A stretch of DNA of 8,582 nt from an uncultured Clostridia bacterium (GTDB lineage Bacteria; Bacillota; Clostridia; TANB77; CAG-508). A program made the position numbers and the translations under genes. The notes under the pieces were generated by a model, which saw only the letters and a list, made by a program, of their open reading frames with translations, did no database searches and was not told the origin of the DNA. The stretch lies in contig CANQTJ010000065.1 in the NCBI GenBank assembly GCA_947626705.1, forward strand, positions 1-8,582, given 5' to 3'. Shown in pieces: positions 1-6,946 of this stretch (the first letter of the stretch is position 1; each line of letters starts with the position of its first letter).

Positions 1-106
1 TATTTATATTGTTAAACTAAATAGTGTATTATTTATATCATAAATGTAATAAATTGTAAATGCTTTTTTATTATTTTTATTAATTATGTAAATATATTTT
101 AATAAT

Positions 107-150
107 ATTAATAAAAGAACAGATAATATTGTAACTGTTCTTTTATTAAT
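107..150 (-). terminator. Terminator hairpin of the two-gene surface operon
   Basis: A perfect 16-bp inverted repeat (107-122 with 135-150, 12-nt loop) begins 15 nt after the stop codon of the 248-residue secreted protein gene. In the minus-strand RNA the GC-bearing core GAACAG/CTGTTC is flanked by an A-tract on the 5' arm and U-rich sequence (UUUUAUUAAU) on the 3' arm, the usual intrinsic terminator layout. The symmetric A/U flanks mean it could also stop plus-strand transcripts. Positions 1-106 beyond it show no gene that I can recognise. Confidence 0.75.
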
Positions 151-164
151 TATTTTCTTAATTT

Positions 165-911
165 TTATATTCCTTCTCCATTTACTATTACTGCACGTGA
201 GGTGTAAGTTTTACTAATATTAGCGTTATTACTACCCGTAAAACTGGTAGCTCCTGGCCCCTCTTTATGAGATCCATCATCATTTGCAAATCCAAAGATT
301 ACACCATTGTAATTTCTTAGAATACCACCTGGATGAGCATAAATTTTGAACCACCAAGCCGAATCATCTACTTTTAAAGTTTGTTTATAATAATAAATAT
401 TCTGAGCTCCATGCCATCCTTGTGTTTCAAGTAATGCATCTCCACTTTTTTTATTATCACTAAGGGTATAATAATTAATATATCTATTAGCATAATTTGT
501 TTTTCCCATATAATCGGTAAATTGTGCTGCTACCCACTCTTTATTCCCTTCTATTTTTACTCCTGTTGGATTTCCTGTTGTTGTTTCTCCATTATTTATT
601 TTATCTGGTTTTCCATAAGATGATGCTGATAATAATGCCATTGCCCCATATTCTGTATTTTTCTGCATATGTATATCTAATTTATTTGATTCTCCTGTAG
701 CTGTTAAATTTGTAGTATTGATTTCTTCTTGTAACCCTAATGTTCCTCCTAATGTTTCCATTTTTCTTATCTCTGTCATCCATGTATTTCTATTTTTTGT
801 TACTACTGTATTCCCATTTGCTTGTAATGCTGCTTGCACTGTATTTATTTGAAATATTAGTGAAAAACTCATTATTAACATTAATATTATTAATATTTTT
901 TTAGTTTTCAT
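165..911 (-). CDS. Secreted protein resembling the C-terminal half of an FGE/SUMF1-like surface domain
   Basis: The product is 248 residues. It has a clear signal peptide: Lys residues, a hydrophobic stretch at about 6-22, and a likely cleavage site after VQA at 25-27. The mature part carries KNTEYGAMALLSASSYG (84-100), EWVAAQF (125-131), a Trp/Tyr-rich stretch (166-191) and a Gly-rich tail with VIFGFANDDG (204-213) and SRAVIVNGEG (238-247). From memory, single-chain proteins of gut Bacillota join a motif of the type KNTEWGAVAYLSxSxYG to an upstream VWIPRYxY...GFWVGKFE segment within one FGE/SUMF1-like fold; no search was run. The upstream gene supplies those upstream motifs, so the two products may be complementary. 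There is no cysteine, so FGE-type catalysis is excluded. The start is the ATG at 911, because GGAGG lies 8 nt before it; the in-frame ATG at 926 overlaps that ribosome site. The gene lies 45 nt downstream of the 771-residue protein gene with no terminator between, so the two are probably co-transcribed. Confidence 0.8.
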   Translation of the reverse strand: MKTKKILIILMLIMSFSLIFQINTVQAALQANGNTVVTKNRNTWMTEIRKMETLGGTLGLQEEINTTNLTATGESNKLDIHMQKNTEYGAMALLSASSYGKPDKINNGETTTGNPTGVKIEGNKEWVAAQFTDYMGKTNYANRYINYYTLSDNKKSGDALLETQGWHGAQNIYYYKQTLKVDDSAWWFKIYAHPGGILRNYNGVIFGFANDDGSHKEGPGATSFTGSNNANISKTYTSRAVIVNGEGI

Positions 912-919
912 ATATTTAA

Positions 920-924
920 CCTCC
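920..924 (-). promoter_or_regulatory. Ribosome binding site that sets the start of the secreted protein
   Basis: GGAGG on the minus strand is 8 nt upstream of the ATG at 911. It sits inside the string ATGGAGG, so the longer reading frame starting at 926 would place its own start codon on the ribosome site. The downstream ATG also gives a normal signal peptide beginning MKTKK. Confidence 0.85.
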
Positions 925-956
925 ATTATTCTTATTTTTCTTTTATATTTTCATAT

Positions 957-3272
957 CTATTCACTATTGCTAAGCTCATATTTACTTATCCAGTATCCCT
1001 TTAACTGTTCATCATCAGTTTGCACTCCATCATTATTTTTATCCCACCAGAATGCTTCTGGTATTTGATATCCTGGAGTCGTCTTTGTATCAGTCCCTTC
1101 TAAGAAGTTTACTTCTATTCTTCTATTTGCTGTACTTTCTACTGCTCTATCTCCTAAAATTCTATATTCATATCTTGGTATCCATACAAAATAGCTTGTC
1201 ATTGTTGCATTTTCTTGTATTTGTCCATCTTCTACTGTTCCATCTGTTACTACTATATTAGCCCATTTACTTTGGCTGTAATCATACCAATTCTCTGGGA
1301 TATTTATTGGTACATTATTTTCTCCTAATTGTACTTTATCTCCTATTTTAGGACTTCCATCTTCATTATATGTTACGTAATATGTTTTATCTAAATTAAA
1401 TCCTTCAAATTCTGGTGCATTTTCTTTTTTCGTTGTTACTTTCTTTGTTATTGAACCTACATATTTATCGCTTTCTTTTTCTCTTACTATTATATTTATT
1501 GTGTATGTTTTATTTGATTCTAATCCTGCGTATACATAGTGTTCTTTATTATCTGTTCCTTCGTAATCCTGTTTTTTTCCGTTTAGATAATATTCATATT
1601 TTAGAGCTATTGGTGTTTCTACTGTTTCCGTTTCTTCTTCTACACCATCTTTTGGTACTTGCTCTGTTGTTTTCGCATTATCTATTAATGTTCCTTTTAT
1701 ATCTTTTACTCTTATTAAGTTACTTGATACTGCAAGTTCTGCATCTAATCTTTTTTCTTTTTCTTCTGTACTTAACTCATACTTTGATATCCAATATCCC
1801 TCTAACTGTACTTCTTGCCCATCATCTGTTTCAGTAGTAAATGCTTCTGGTATTTGATATCCTGTTTCTACTTCTATCCCTGTTCCTTGTATAAATCTTA
1901 CACTTGTCCTTTGACTCGTTGTATCTAGTCTATACTGATATCTTGGTATCCATACAAAGTAACTTTCTAGTCCATTGTTTCTTGTTACTATGTTTGCCCA
2001 ACTTGCAAATGTGTAATTATACCAGTCCTTTGGTGGATCTTCACTGATTGGCGTTTCGTTATGTTCGTTTCCTTTTTCGTCCCAATATACATAAAATGTT
2101 GTATCTTTATCAAATCCATCTAAATTAGGTTCATTTACTTCTGTTAGCTCTAACTTTTTAGTCATACTTCCTACTATTCTTCCTTGTTCATCTAATGCTG
2201 TTACATTTATTACATTATCTTTATCTGGCGTTGCATTTGTAAATGAATAATTTTCTAATTCTGTTTTTGTCTGTTGTATTTCACCATTTATTGCATAAGT
2301 ATATTGTGTTATTTGTTCTTTTTTACTTTCATTTACTTTAAAGTTGCTAACATTAAAATTTTCCATACTAGCTGTTAAGTTATAATCTATTGTATATCCT
2401 TGTAAATCTGATAATTCATATTTACTCATCCAATATCCTGATATTGATACTTCTATTCCATTCTCATTTCCCCATTCAAATGCTTCTGGTATTTTATATC
2501 CTTCTGATTCTAATTCCTCCCATGTTTTTTCTTTTATTGTATTTGTATCTTCATCTTTATATTTATATTTGTTATATACATCTATAAATATTACTTCTGT
2601 TCTTTCGTTTCCTTTTGTATTTCCATTTGCTATTTTATATGCATATCTTGGTATCCATACATAATAGCTTTCTACTCCATTGCTTTCTACATAGATATTC
2701 GCCCATTTTTTATCTTTATAGTCATACCAATCATCTGGTGGATTTTCTGTTATCCATTTTCCTGGTTGCAATTCTCCGCCTTCGCCTGTAGGAACTAAAT
2801 ATCTTGTAAATTCTTTTTCTAATCCTTCTTCTATATTGGGTGCATTTACGTATATTCCATTTACTTCCTTATAAGAATCTTTTCCTGTTCTTGGTTTTTC
2901 AAATTGTATTTTTTCTTCTTTTACTTCCTCATCTGGTAGTTTTACTTTAAATACATAGTCTGTCATATCTTCTGTAATGTAATCAAATGCTATTTTCTTT
3001 TTTCCATTACAGTTTAATATCATTTTATTTTCTGGATATTCTATTGTTTCTATACCTTCTGGATTTGTTACTGTTACTAATATTGAATATTGATTTGTGT
3101 TTATGTCGTATTTTTTTAGTTCATATTTAAAGCTATATTCTTCCTCTTTTTGTATTGTATTTCTTATTGTATCTACTATTCCATGAGGAATAAACATAAT
3201 TATACTTAATATTATTATGCTTATTATAAATGAAATAACGATTATCGCCTTTTTTTTCTTATTTGTTTCCAT
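957..3272 (-). CDS. Membrane-anchored surface protein with three Trp/Tyr-rich FGE-like modules
   Basis: The product is 771 residues. A Lys-rich N-terminus is followed by one hydrophobic helix (about 9-29), probably an uncleaved anchor with the rest outside the cell. A beta-rich segment (about 45-125) comes next. Three copies of a module follow at 182-288, 417-501 and 662-768, each running WY(D/N)Y...WAN(I), SY(F/Y)VWIPRYxY(R/K), GY(Q/K)IPEAF, GYW(I/M)SKYELS. Between the copies are two linkers of about 115 and 160 residues that look Ig/FN3-like, each ending in a GS(M/I)TKK-type strand. The module resembles the N-terminal part of FGE/SUMF1-like domains, where a similar YxxKYE strand is known; this is by motif, not by search. 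The only cysteine is C88, outside the modules, so no FGE enzymatic activity is expected. A binding or adhesion role is an inference. The protein ends three residues after the last module. The ATG at 3272 has GAGGA 8 nt upstream. The secreted protein gene follows in the same operon. Confidence 0.85.
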   Translation of the reverse strand: METNKKKKAIIVISFIISIIILSIIMFIPHGIVDTIRNTIQKEEEYSFKYELKKYDINTNQYSILVTVTNPEGIETIEYPENKMILNCNGKKKIAFDYITEDMTDYVFKVKLPDEEVKEEKIQFEKPRTGKDSYKEVNGIYVNAPNIEEGLEKEFTRYLVPTGEGGELQPGKWITENPPDDWYDYKDKKWANIYVESNGVESYYVWIPRYAYKIANGNTKGNERTEVIFIDVYNKYKYKDEDTNTIKEKTWEELESEGYKIPEAFEWGNENGIEVSISGYWMSKYELSDLQGYTIDYNLTASMENFNVSNFKVNESKKEQITQYTYAINGEIQQTKTELENYSFTNATPDKDNVINVTALDEQGRIVGSMTKKLELTEVNEPNLDGFDKDTTFYVYWDEKGNEHNETPISEDPPKDWYNYTFASWANIVTRNNGLESYFVWIPRYQYRLDTTSQRTSVRFIQGTGIEVETGYQIPEAFTTETDDGQEVQLEGYWISKYELSTEEKEKRLDAELAVSSNLIRVKDIKGTLIDNAKTTEQVPKDGVEEETETVETPIALKYEYYLNGKKQDYEGTDNKEHYVYAGLESNKTYTINIIVREKESDKYVGSITKKVTTKKENAPEFEGFNLDKTYYVTYNEDGSPKIGDKVQLGENNVPINIPENWYDYSQSKWANIVVTDGTVEDGQIQENATMTSYFVWIPRYEYRILGDRAVESTANRRIEVNFLEGTDTKTTPGYQIPEAFWWDKNNDGVQTDDEQLKGYWISKYELSNSE
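969..1289 (-). repeat. Module copy 3 of the 771-residue surface protein
   Basis: Encodes residues 662-768. Landmarks are WYDY (662-665), VWIPRYEYR (696-704), GYQIPEAF (734-741) and GYWISKYELS (759-768). It has a longer insert before VWIPRY than copy 2, and a D/N-rich stretch DKNNDGVQTDDE (744-755) that resembles a calcium-binding loop. It is the last module and the protein ends right after it. Confidence 0.8.
1770..2024 (-). repeat. Module copy 2 of the 771-residue surface protein
   Basis: Encodes residues 417-501 and is the most compact copy. Landmarks are WYNY (417-420), SYFVWIPRYQYR (437-448), GYQIPEAF (471-478) and GYWISKYELS (492-501). It shares its last ten residues exactly with copy 3. 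Confidence 0.8.
2409..2729 (-). repeat. Module copy 1 of the 771-residue surface protein
   Basis: Encodes residues 182-288. Landmarks are WYDY (182-185), SYYVWIPRYAYK (202-213), GYKIPEAF (258-265) and GYWMSKYELS (279-288). It carries a charged Lys/Glu/Tyr-rich insertion (about 231-257) between VWIPRY and GYKIPEAF that the other two copies lack, and it is the most divergent copy. Confidence 0.8.
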
Positions 3273-3313
3273 TTACTATTTCCTCGCTCTCCGTTTTTTT
3301 ATTTATTAATTTA

Positions 3314-3342
3314 ATTTTATAGCATGCTTTATTTTATTTCAA
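3314..3342 (-). promoter_or_regulatory. Predicted promoter of the two-gene surface operon
   Basis: On the minus strand, TTGAAA (3337-3342) and TAAAAT (3314-3319) are separated by 17 nt, each one base from the sigma-A consensus. Transcription would start near 3307, giving a leader of about 35 nt before the ATG at 3272. The rest of the gap to the terminator at 3494 shows no gene or strong structure. Confidence 0.55.
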
Positions 3343-3493
3343 TGTCACGTTTTTTTATGTGTTATCTCCTCTTGTTACGGATTATTGAATATTATGTAAT
3401 TTGGTTGTTAGTATTTCTTTTTGTTTAAATTTGTGTTACAAAATGTTAAATACTGCGTTTATGCTTTAAGGAAACTGTGTTTAGAAAGAATTT

Positions 3494-3524
3494 AAAAAGA
3501 TACCACATTTTTTTGTAGTATCTT
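3494..3524 (-). terminator. Terminator after the decayed ykvI/nuclease-tail region
   Basis: The minus-strand RNA folds AAGAUACUACA with UGUGGUAUCUU (3514-3524 and 3497-3507, A-rich loop) and is followed by a U run ending at 3494. One pair is U-G in the minus-strand RNA but would be a C/A mismatch in the plus-strand RNA, so the hairpin works best in the minus direction. It lies 9 nt after the stop codon of the nuclease-like tail and separates this region from the surface operon. Confidence 0.8.
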
Positions 3525-3533
3525 GATTTTAAT

Positions 3534-3632
3534 TTATATTAATTTTTCTATTTCTTCTTTAGTTAATTCTGTAATCTCTATTATCTCTTCTATTGATTTT
3601 CCTTTATTTATCATCTTTTTTGCAATTTTATA
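3534..3632 (-). pseudogene. C-terminal tail remnant of an Rpn/PD-(D/E)XK transposase-type nuclease
   Basis: A 32-codon open stretch reads YKIAKKMINKGKSIEEII and continues EITELTKEEIEKLI to a TAA stop. An in-frame stop (3633-3635) lies directly before the tyrosine. From memory, an IAKKML..G.SIEEIxEITGLSxEEIEKL pattern ends many Rpn/YhgA-like recombination-promoting nucleases and putative transposases in Bacillota. The catalytic PD-(D/E)XK core is absent from the window, so this is a scar, not a working gene. An ATG at 3614 could in principle start a 26-residue peptide, but it has no good ribosome site (AAAAAAG before it). The tail is followed by a strong terminator, probably that of the lost gene. 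Confidence 0.6.
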
Positions 3633-3651
3633 TTAATAACGTTTATAGTTA

Positions 3652-4660
3652 TTAAAATAATATTTGTATTATTTGTATAATCCCTAAAAATCCCAAAATA
3701 GGATAAAGCAAACTAACCAAATTAGAAAATCCAAACTTTGAAAAAATCACAGAAGTTAAACATATCACTATAGTAATTTTGCTATAATCTTTATTATTTT
3801 TTGATGTATTTTTTAAAAAGCTAATCCCCAAAGAAATAGCAGTTGTAAATATTGATATTAAAATAATTAATCCATATATATCTTTTATATTCGGATAAAT
3901 TTTATTTATTGCATATACTGTCGGCATTTCTAATTCACTTATATCTACATCAATATTTATTAAAAATAAATAAATAATAGATAATAATATTATAGTTATA
4001 ATTGTTACTATAATAGCAATATATTTTATATTTTTATTATCTTTTATATATTCTTTTATAGAAATTAATGCTGGTATTAACAAAACACTATTATAACTTG
4101 CATATAATATACTAGTAATTAACCATTTATTATTATTATTTTGTATTATATAATCACTAAAATTTAAAAAATTTATATTTTTTAAATTAAGTACACCGTA
4201 TAAATGTAACTATAAATATTAATACAGGTATTAATATTTCATTTACCTTAATAAAACCTTTTACATTTGTTTTAAATATCAATAAGCACATAATTGCAAG
4301 AATTCCGCTTCCTATAATACTGTTCAAGTTAAATTCCTGTTGTAAATATGCTCCAAATCCCGCTATCATAATATAAAATGATGCAAGAATAAAAATATTA
4401 ACTACTATATTTACTATTTCTTTTATTTTATTATTTTTCACTATGATATCTAAAAAGTCCTTATAATTACTAATATTATTTTTATGTATTATTTTTAATG
4501 TTTTATATGTTACTATTCCTATTAATGTACTTGAAATTATTATTCCTAACAATCCTTTTACTCCATAAGAAAAGAAAAATATATATACTTCTTGACCAGA
4601 TGCAAATCCAGCACCAATTAGCGTACCTATTATAACAAAAACTACTTTTAAAATAGACAT
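3652..4660 (-). pseudogene. ykvI: YkvI-family membrane protein gene, broken by one frameshift
   Basis: The first frame (ATG at 4660) begins MSILKVVFVI and carries GTLIGAGFASGQE (12-24), typical of YkvI-type multi-spanning inner-membrane proteins of unknown or suspected transport function. It hits a stop at 4187. A second frame, open from about 4200 to the TAA at 3652, continues the protein with YGVLNLKN..., WLITSILYASYNSVLLIPAL and further hydrophobic helices. Joining them gives about 335 residues, close to the length usual for this family. The switch must fall between about 4187 and 4210, within GTTACATTTATACGGTGTACT, and needs one base skipped, meaning a one-base insertion or a two-base deletion. 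The ATG at 4083 is internal and not a real start. The ribosome site GGGG (4669-4672) is 8 nt before the start and lies inside the upstream terminator. A sequencing error cannot be excluded. Confidence 0.8.
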
Positions 4661-4662
4661 AT

Positions 4663-4693
4663 AAAAAACCCCATATTATTATATGAGGTTTTT
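4663..4693 (-). terminator. Terminator of the ABC transporter operon, overlapping the ykvI ribosome site
   Basis: In the minus-strand RNA, AAAAACCUCAUAU pairs with AUAUGGGGUUUUU around the 4-nt loop AAUA. The 13-bp stem includes one G-U pair that would be a C/A mismatch on the other strand, and a U run ends it. It starts 12 nt after the GldG-like stop codon. Its 3' arm contains GGGG (4669-4672), the only plausible ribosome site for the ykvI start at 4660. The same bases therefore serve termination and translation initiation. Confidence 0.85.
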
Positions 4694-4705
4694 CTTATTA
4701 TATGC

Positions 4706-6244
4706 TTATTTTTGTCTTCTTCTCTTTATCCAAACAACTACACCTATTATAATTATTATTAATGGTACTGCTGTAATAATTGCTAAAATTATTCTATTTT
4801 CTTGTTCTGTTGCTGTATATGTTATACTACCTGTACTTTTTCTTACTGTTATGTCTTCTTCTCTATCTGATAAATATGCAATTGTATTTAATACTAAATC
4901 TTTGTTTTGTCTATATGCGACCATTGGAGTTTGAGTTGTTTGTGTTAGTTGATAATCTGATACAAAGAAGTTTTCTCCATATATAACTAATGTTGATTTT
5001 ATTTCATTTGTGTTTGTTTCTTCATTTGCTTCTGATATAACTTTATCAAATTGTGCTCCAATTAGATATGTATCTTTAACTTCTTCGCCTTGTGGAACAT
5101 TAGATGTATTTGTAAAATTAGTTCTAAAATATGCATTTTCGCTTGTTTTAATTAATTCAGTTTTTGTTACATTTAAACTATTTAATGTATCATCATCTGC
5201 TACATTAATTTTCGTGGCATTTACAAATATTACTCCGTCTGAATTATATAATTTATTTGTAACATCTGCACTTTGTATTTCTGGCATAATTAAATCTGGA
5301 GAATCAGATACCATTTTGCTACTTTCTGTTTCTCTTATTATTCCAACTTCAAATGGTTGTACTCCATAGTTTGCTAAAACTTTATTTACATTAGTTAAAC
5401 TTATATCTTGCGCTTTTGCTGCATTAAGCCATAATATGTTTCCACCTTTATTAATATATTCCATAATTGCATTTGTAGTAATATCATCAAAGTCTTTTTC
5501 TGGTGAAGTGATAACTAATGTGTTACAGTCATCTGGTACTTTCCCTTTAGATAATATATCTAAGCTTTCTACTTGATTTACTTCATTTTGTAAATACATA
5601 TCTAAATATTGCATACCACTAGTTAATGAGAATGAGCTATAACCATTTAAAAAATATACTTTAGGTAAATTTTCTATTGTTACTGATTTTATTGCTGCTG
5701 TTAATTTTTCTTCTGCTATACTTATTGTTTCATAAGTTGTATAGTCATAAGTATATAAATCATTTGATGCTAGTACTTTATATTGACTACCACTTTCTAC
5801 AATTATACCTTGACTGCTTGTGTCTATTCCATATTTTTGTACTAAGTCTGGTCTATCTGTTGCAGTTGCTGTTTCTATTTTTATTTTTTCATTTACTTTA
5901 GAATATTGTCTTGCTAAATCAAGTGTAGGATCATCATCTGAATATCCTATAAAATATATATTTATGTCCTTCTCTATATTTTTTACTTGTTCTTTACTTT
6001 CTTCTGTTAAAGTAAATAGTTTTTCTTCAGTTAAATCTATTGGCGTTAATTGCAATTTTTGCATTAAAATTGATATTCCTATAAAGAATGCTAATATAAT
6101 TACTATTAGTAAAATTGTTTTTGAACTATTTACTAACCATTTTCTTTTTATAGTTTCTATAAATTTATTATTTTTTTCTGATTTTTCTTTTTTATTCTTT
6201 TTGTTTTCTTTTTTTGGTTTTGTTTCAGTATTTTTTTCTTTCAC
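4706..6244 (-). CDS. GldG-type auxiliary protein of an ABC-2 transporter
   Basis: The product is 512 residues. It begins with a Lys/Glu-rich cytoplasmic segment (about 1-36), a first membrane helix (about 43-62), then the conserved entry PIDLTEEKLFTLTEES (about 68-83) of the Gld/ABC_transp_aux family. A long extracytoplasmic region follows, and a C-terminal helix (about 485-506) ends in the stop-transfer WIKRRRQK. The LNAAKAQDIS segment and the preceding GGNILWL strand fit the GATase-like fold described for this family. In Bacteroidota, GldG works with GldF and GldA in gliding; in Bacillota such proteins accompany ABC-2 exporters with unknown substrates. The start is taken as GTG at 6244, because AAGGAGG lies 6 nt upstream; the TTG at 6265 would put the ribosome site inside the coding region. 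It is the third gene of the operon, 36 nt after the permease, and ends at a strong terminator. Confidence 0.9.
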   Translation of the reverse strand: MKEKNTETKPKKENKKNKKEKSEKNNKFIETIKRKWLVNSSKTILLIVIILAFFIGISILMQKLQLTPIDLTEEKLFTLTEESKEQVKNIEKDINIYFIGYSDDDPTLDLARQYSKVNEKIKIETATATDRPDLVQKYGIDTSSQGIIVESGSQYKVLASNDLYTYDYTTYETISIAEEKLTAAIKSVTIENLPKVYFLNGYSSFSLTSGMQYLDMYLQNEVNQVESLDILSKGKVPDDCNTLVITSPEKDFDDITTNAIMEYINKGGNILWLNAAKAQDISLTNVNKVLANYGVQPFEVGIIRETESSKMVSDSPDLIMPEIQSADVTNKLYNSDGVIFVNATKINVADDDTLNSLNVTKTELIKTSENAYFRTNFTNTSNVPQGEEVKDTYLIGAQFDKVISEANEETNTNEIKSTLVIYGENFFVSDYQLTQTTQTPMVAYRQNKDLVLNTIAYLSDREEDITVRKSTGSITYTATEQENRIILAIITAVPLIIIIIGVVVWIKRRRQK

Positions 6245-6250
6245 TTTAAT

Positions 6251-6257
6251 CCTCCTT
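6251..6257 (-). promoter_or_regulatory. Ribosome binding site that sets the GTG start of the GldG-like gene
   Basis: AAGGAGG on the minus strand is followed by ATTAAA and then GTG at 6244. A frame opening at the TTG at 6265 would translate this site as Lys-Arg-Arg and has no ribosome site of its own. Confidence 0.85.
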
Positions 6258-6280
6258 TTGAACAATATATTAATATTAAA

Positions 6281-6946
6281 CTATTTTATACTTTTTCTTC
6301 TTTGCATTACAGTTATTGTTAGTAATATACATGTAATTGCGAATGTTATGAATGTTACGGAATCTCCAATATCTATTTGACCTTGTGTATATTTATAAAA
6401 CATATTTATAAAAGAATAACTTTCTAAATTAGCATTAAACTCTGGTAATACCCAAGTAATTACAAAAAATCCTATTGATATAATACCTGATATTATTTGA
6501 TTTTCAGTTATACTAGATGCTAACATACCAAATGATATAAATCCAAATAATGTTGCAAATGTTGTTGTTAATTTTGGTACTCCATAATGACATAGTATTC
6601 CAAAATACATAAATGTACATAGTTCAGTAATTAATACTATAAATAATGCTGCAATAAATTTTCCTAATACCACTTTTGTGATACTTATTGGCGATGTTAA
6701 TATTAATTGTTCTGTGCCTGTTTTTCTTTCTTCTGCAAAAGATCTCATTGTTAATAGTGGAATTATAAATGCTAAAACTAGTATTGTTGGTAGTGTATAA
6801 TATATGTACTCAAAGTTTACATTTCCGTAGCCTATTACACTAAAATAAAATGATATACTAAATGCTATTAAAAATACTCCTATAAAAATATATCCTATTG
6901 GTGTATAAAAGTATGATTTAAACTCTTTCTTTATTACTGCCCACAT
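6281..6946 (-). CDS. ABC-2 type transporter permease (GldF/NosY-like)
   Basis: The product is 221 residues with about six membrane helices (roughly 17-39, 50-67, 94-118, 127-146, 149-166, 197-214). The N-terminal KKEFKSYFYTPIGYIF and the loop LLTMRSFAEERKTGTEQLIL (64-83) are typical of the ABC-2 permease subfamily that pairs with GldA-type ATPases. That loop region is the likely contact with the ATPase. The ATG overlaps the ATPase stop as TAATG, and its ribosome site AAGGAGG is formed by the last ATPase codons, so the two are probably translationally coupled. It should dimerise to form the membrane channel of the transporter; the substrate cannot be told from sequence. Confidence 0.92.
   Translation of the reverse strand: MWAVIKKEFKSYFYTPIGYIFIGVFLIAFSISFYFSVIGYGNVNFEYIYYTLPTILVLAFIIPLLTMRSFAEERKTGTEQLILTSPISITKVVLGKFIAALFIVLITELCTFMYFGILCHYGVPKLTTTFATLFGFISFGMLASSITENQIISGIISIGFFVITWVLPEFNANLESYSFINMFYKYTQGQIDIGDSVTFITFAITCILLTITVMQRRKSIK

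Noticed and set aside
1052..1837. Leu-rich plus-strand open frames opposite the 771-residue protein (also near 2390-2587, 4683-5369, 5677-6380, 7022-7682)
   Set aside because: They are antisense shadows of purine-rich minus-strand genes, with low-complexity Leu/Phe/Tyr composition, no family motifs and no ribosome sites.
969..2729. Formylglycine-generating enzyme activity for the FGE-like modules
   Set aside because: The modules and the secreted partner contain no cysteine at all, and the only cysteine in the operon (C88) lies outside the modules. Only the fold resemblance is kept.
969..2729. CRISPR array or diversity-generating retroelement target
   Set aside because: The repeats are protein modules with divergent DNA and long unequal spacing. 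No reverse transcriptase, template repeat or cas gene is present.
4187..4210. Programmed frameshifting in ykvI
   Set aside because: There is no slippery heptamer or stimulatory structure at the switch, and YkvI proteins are not known to be recoded.
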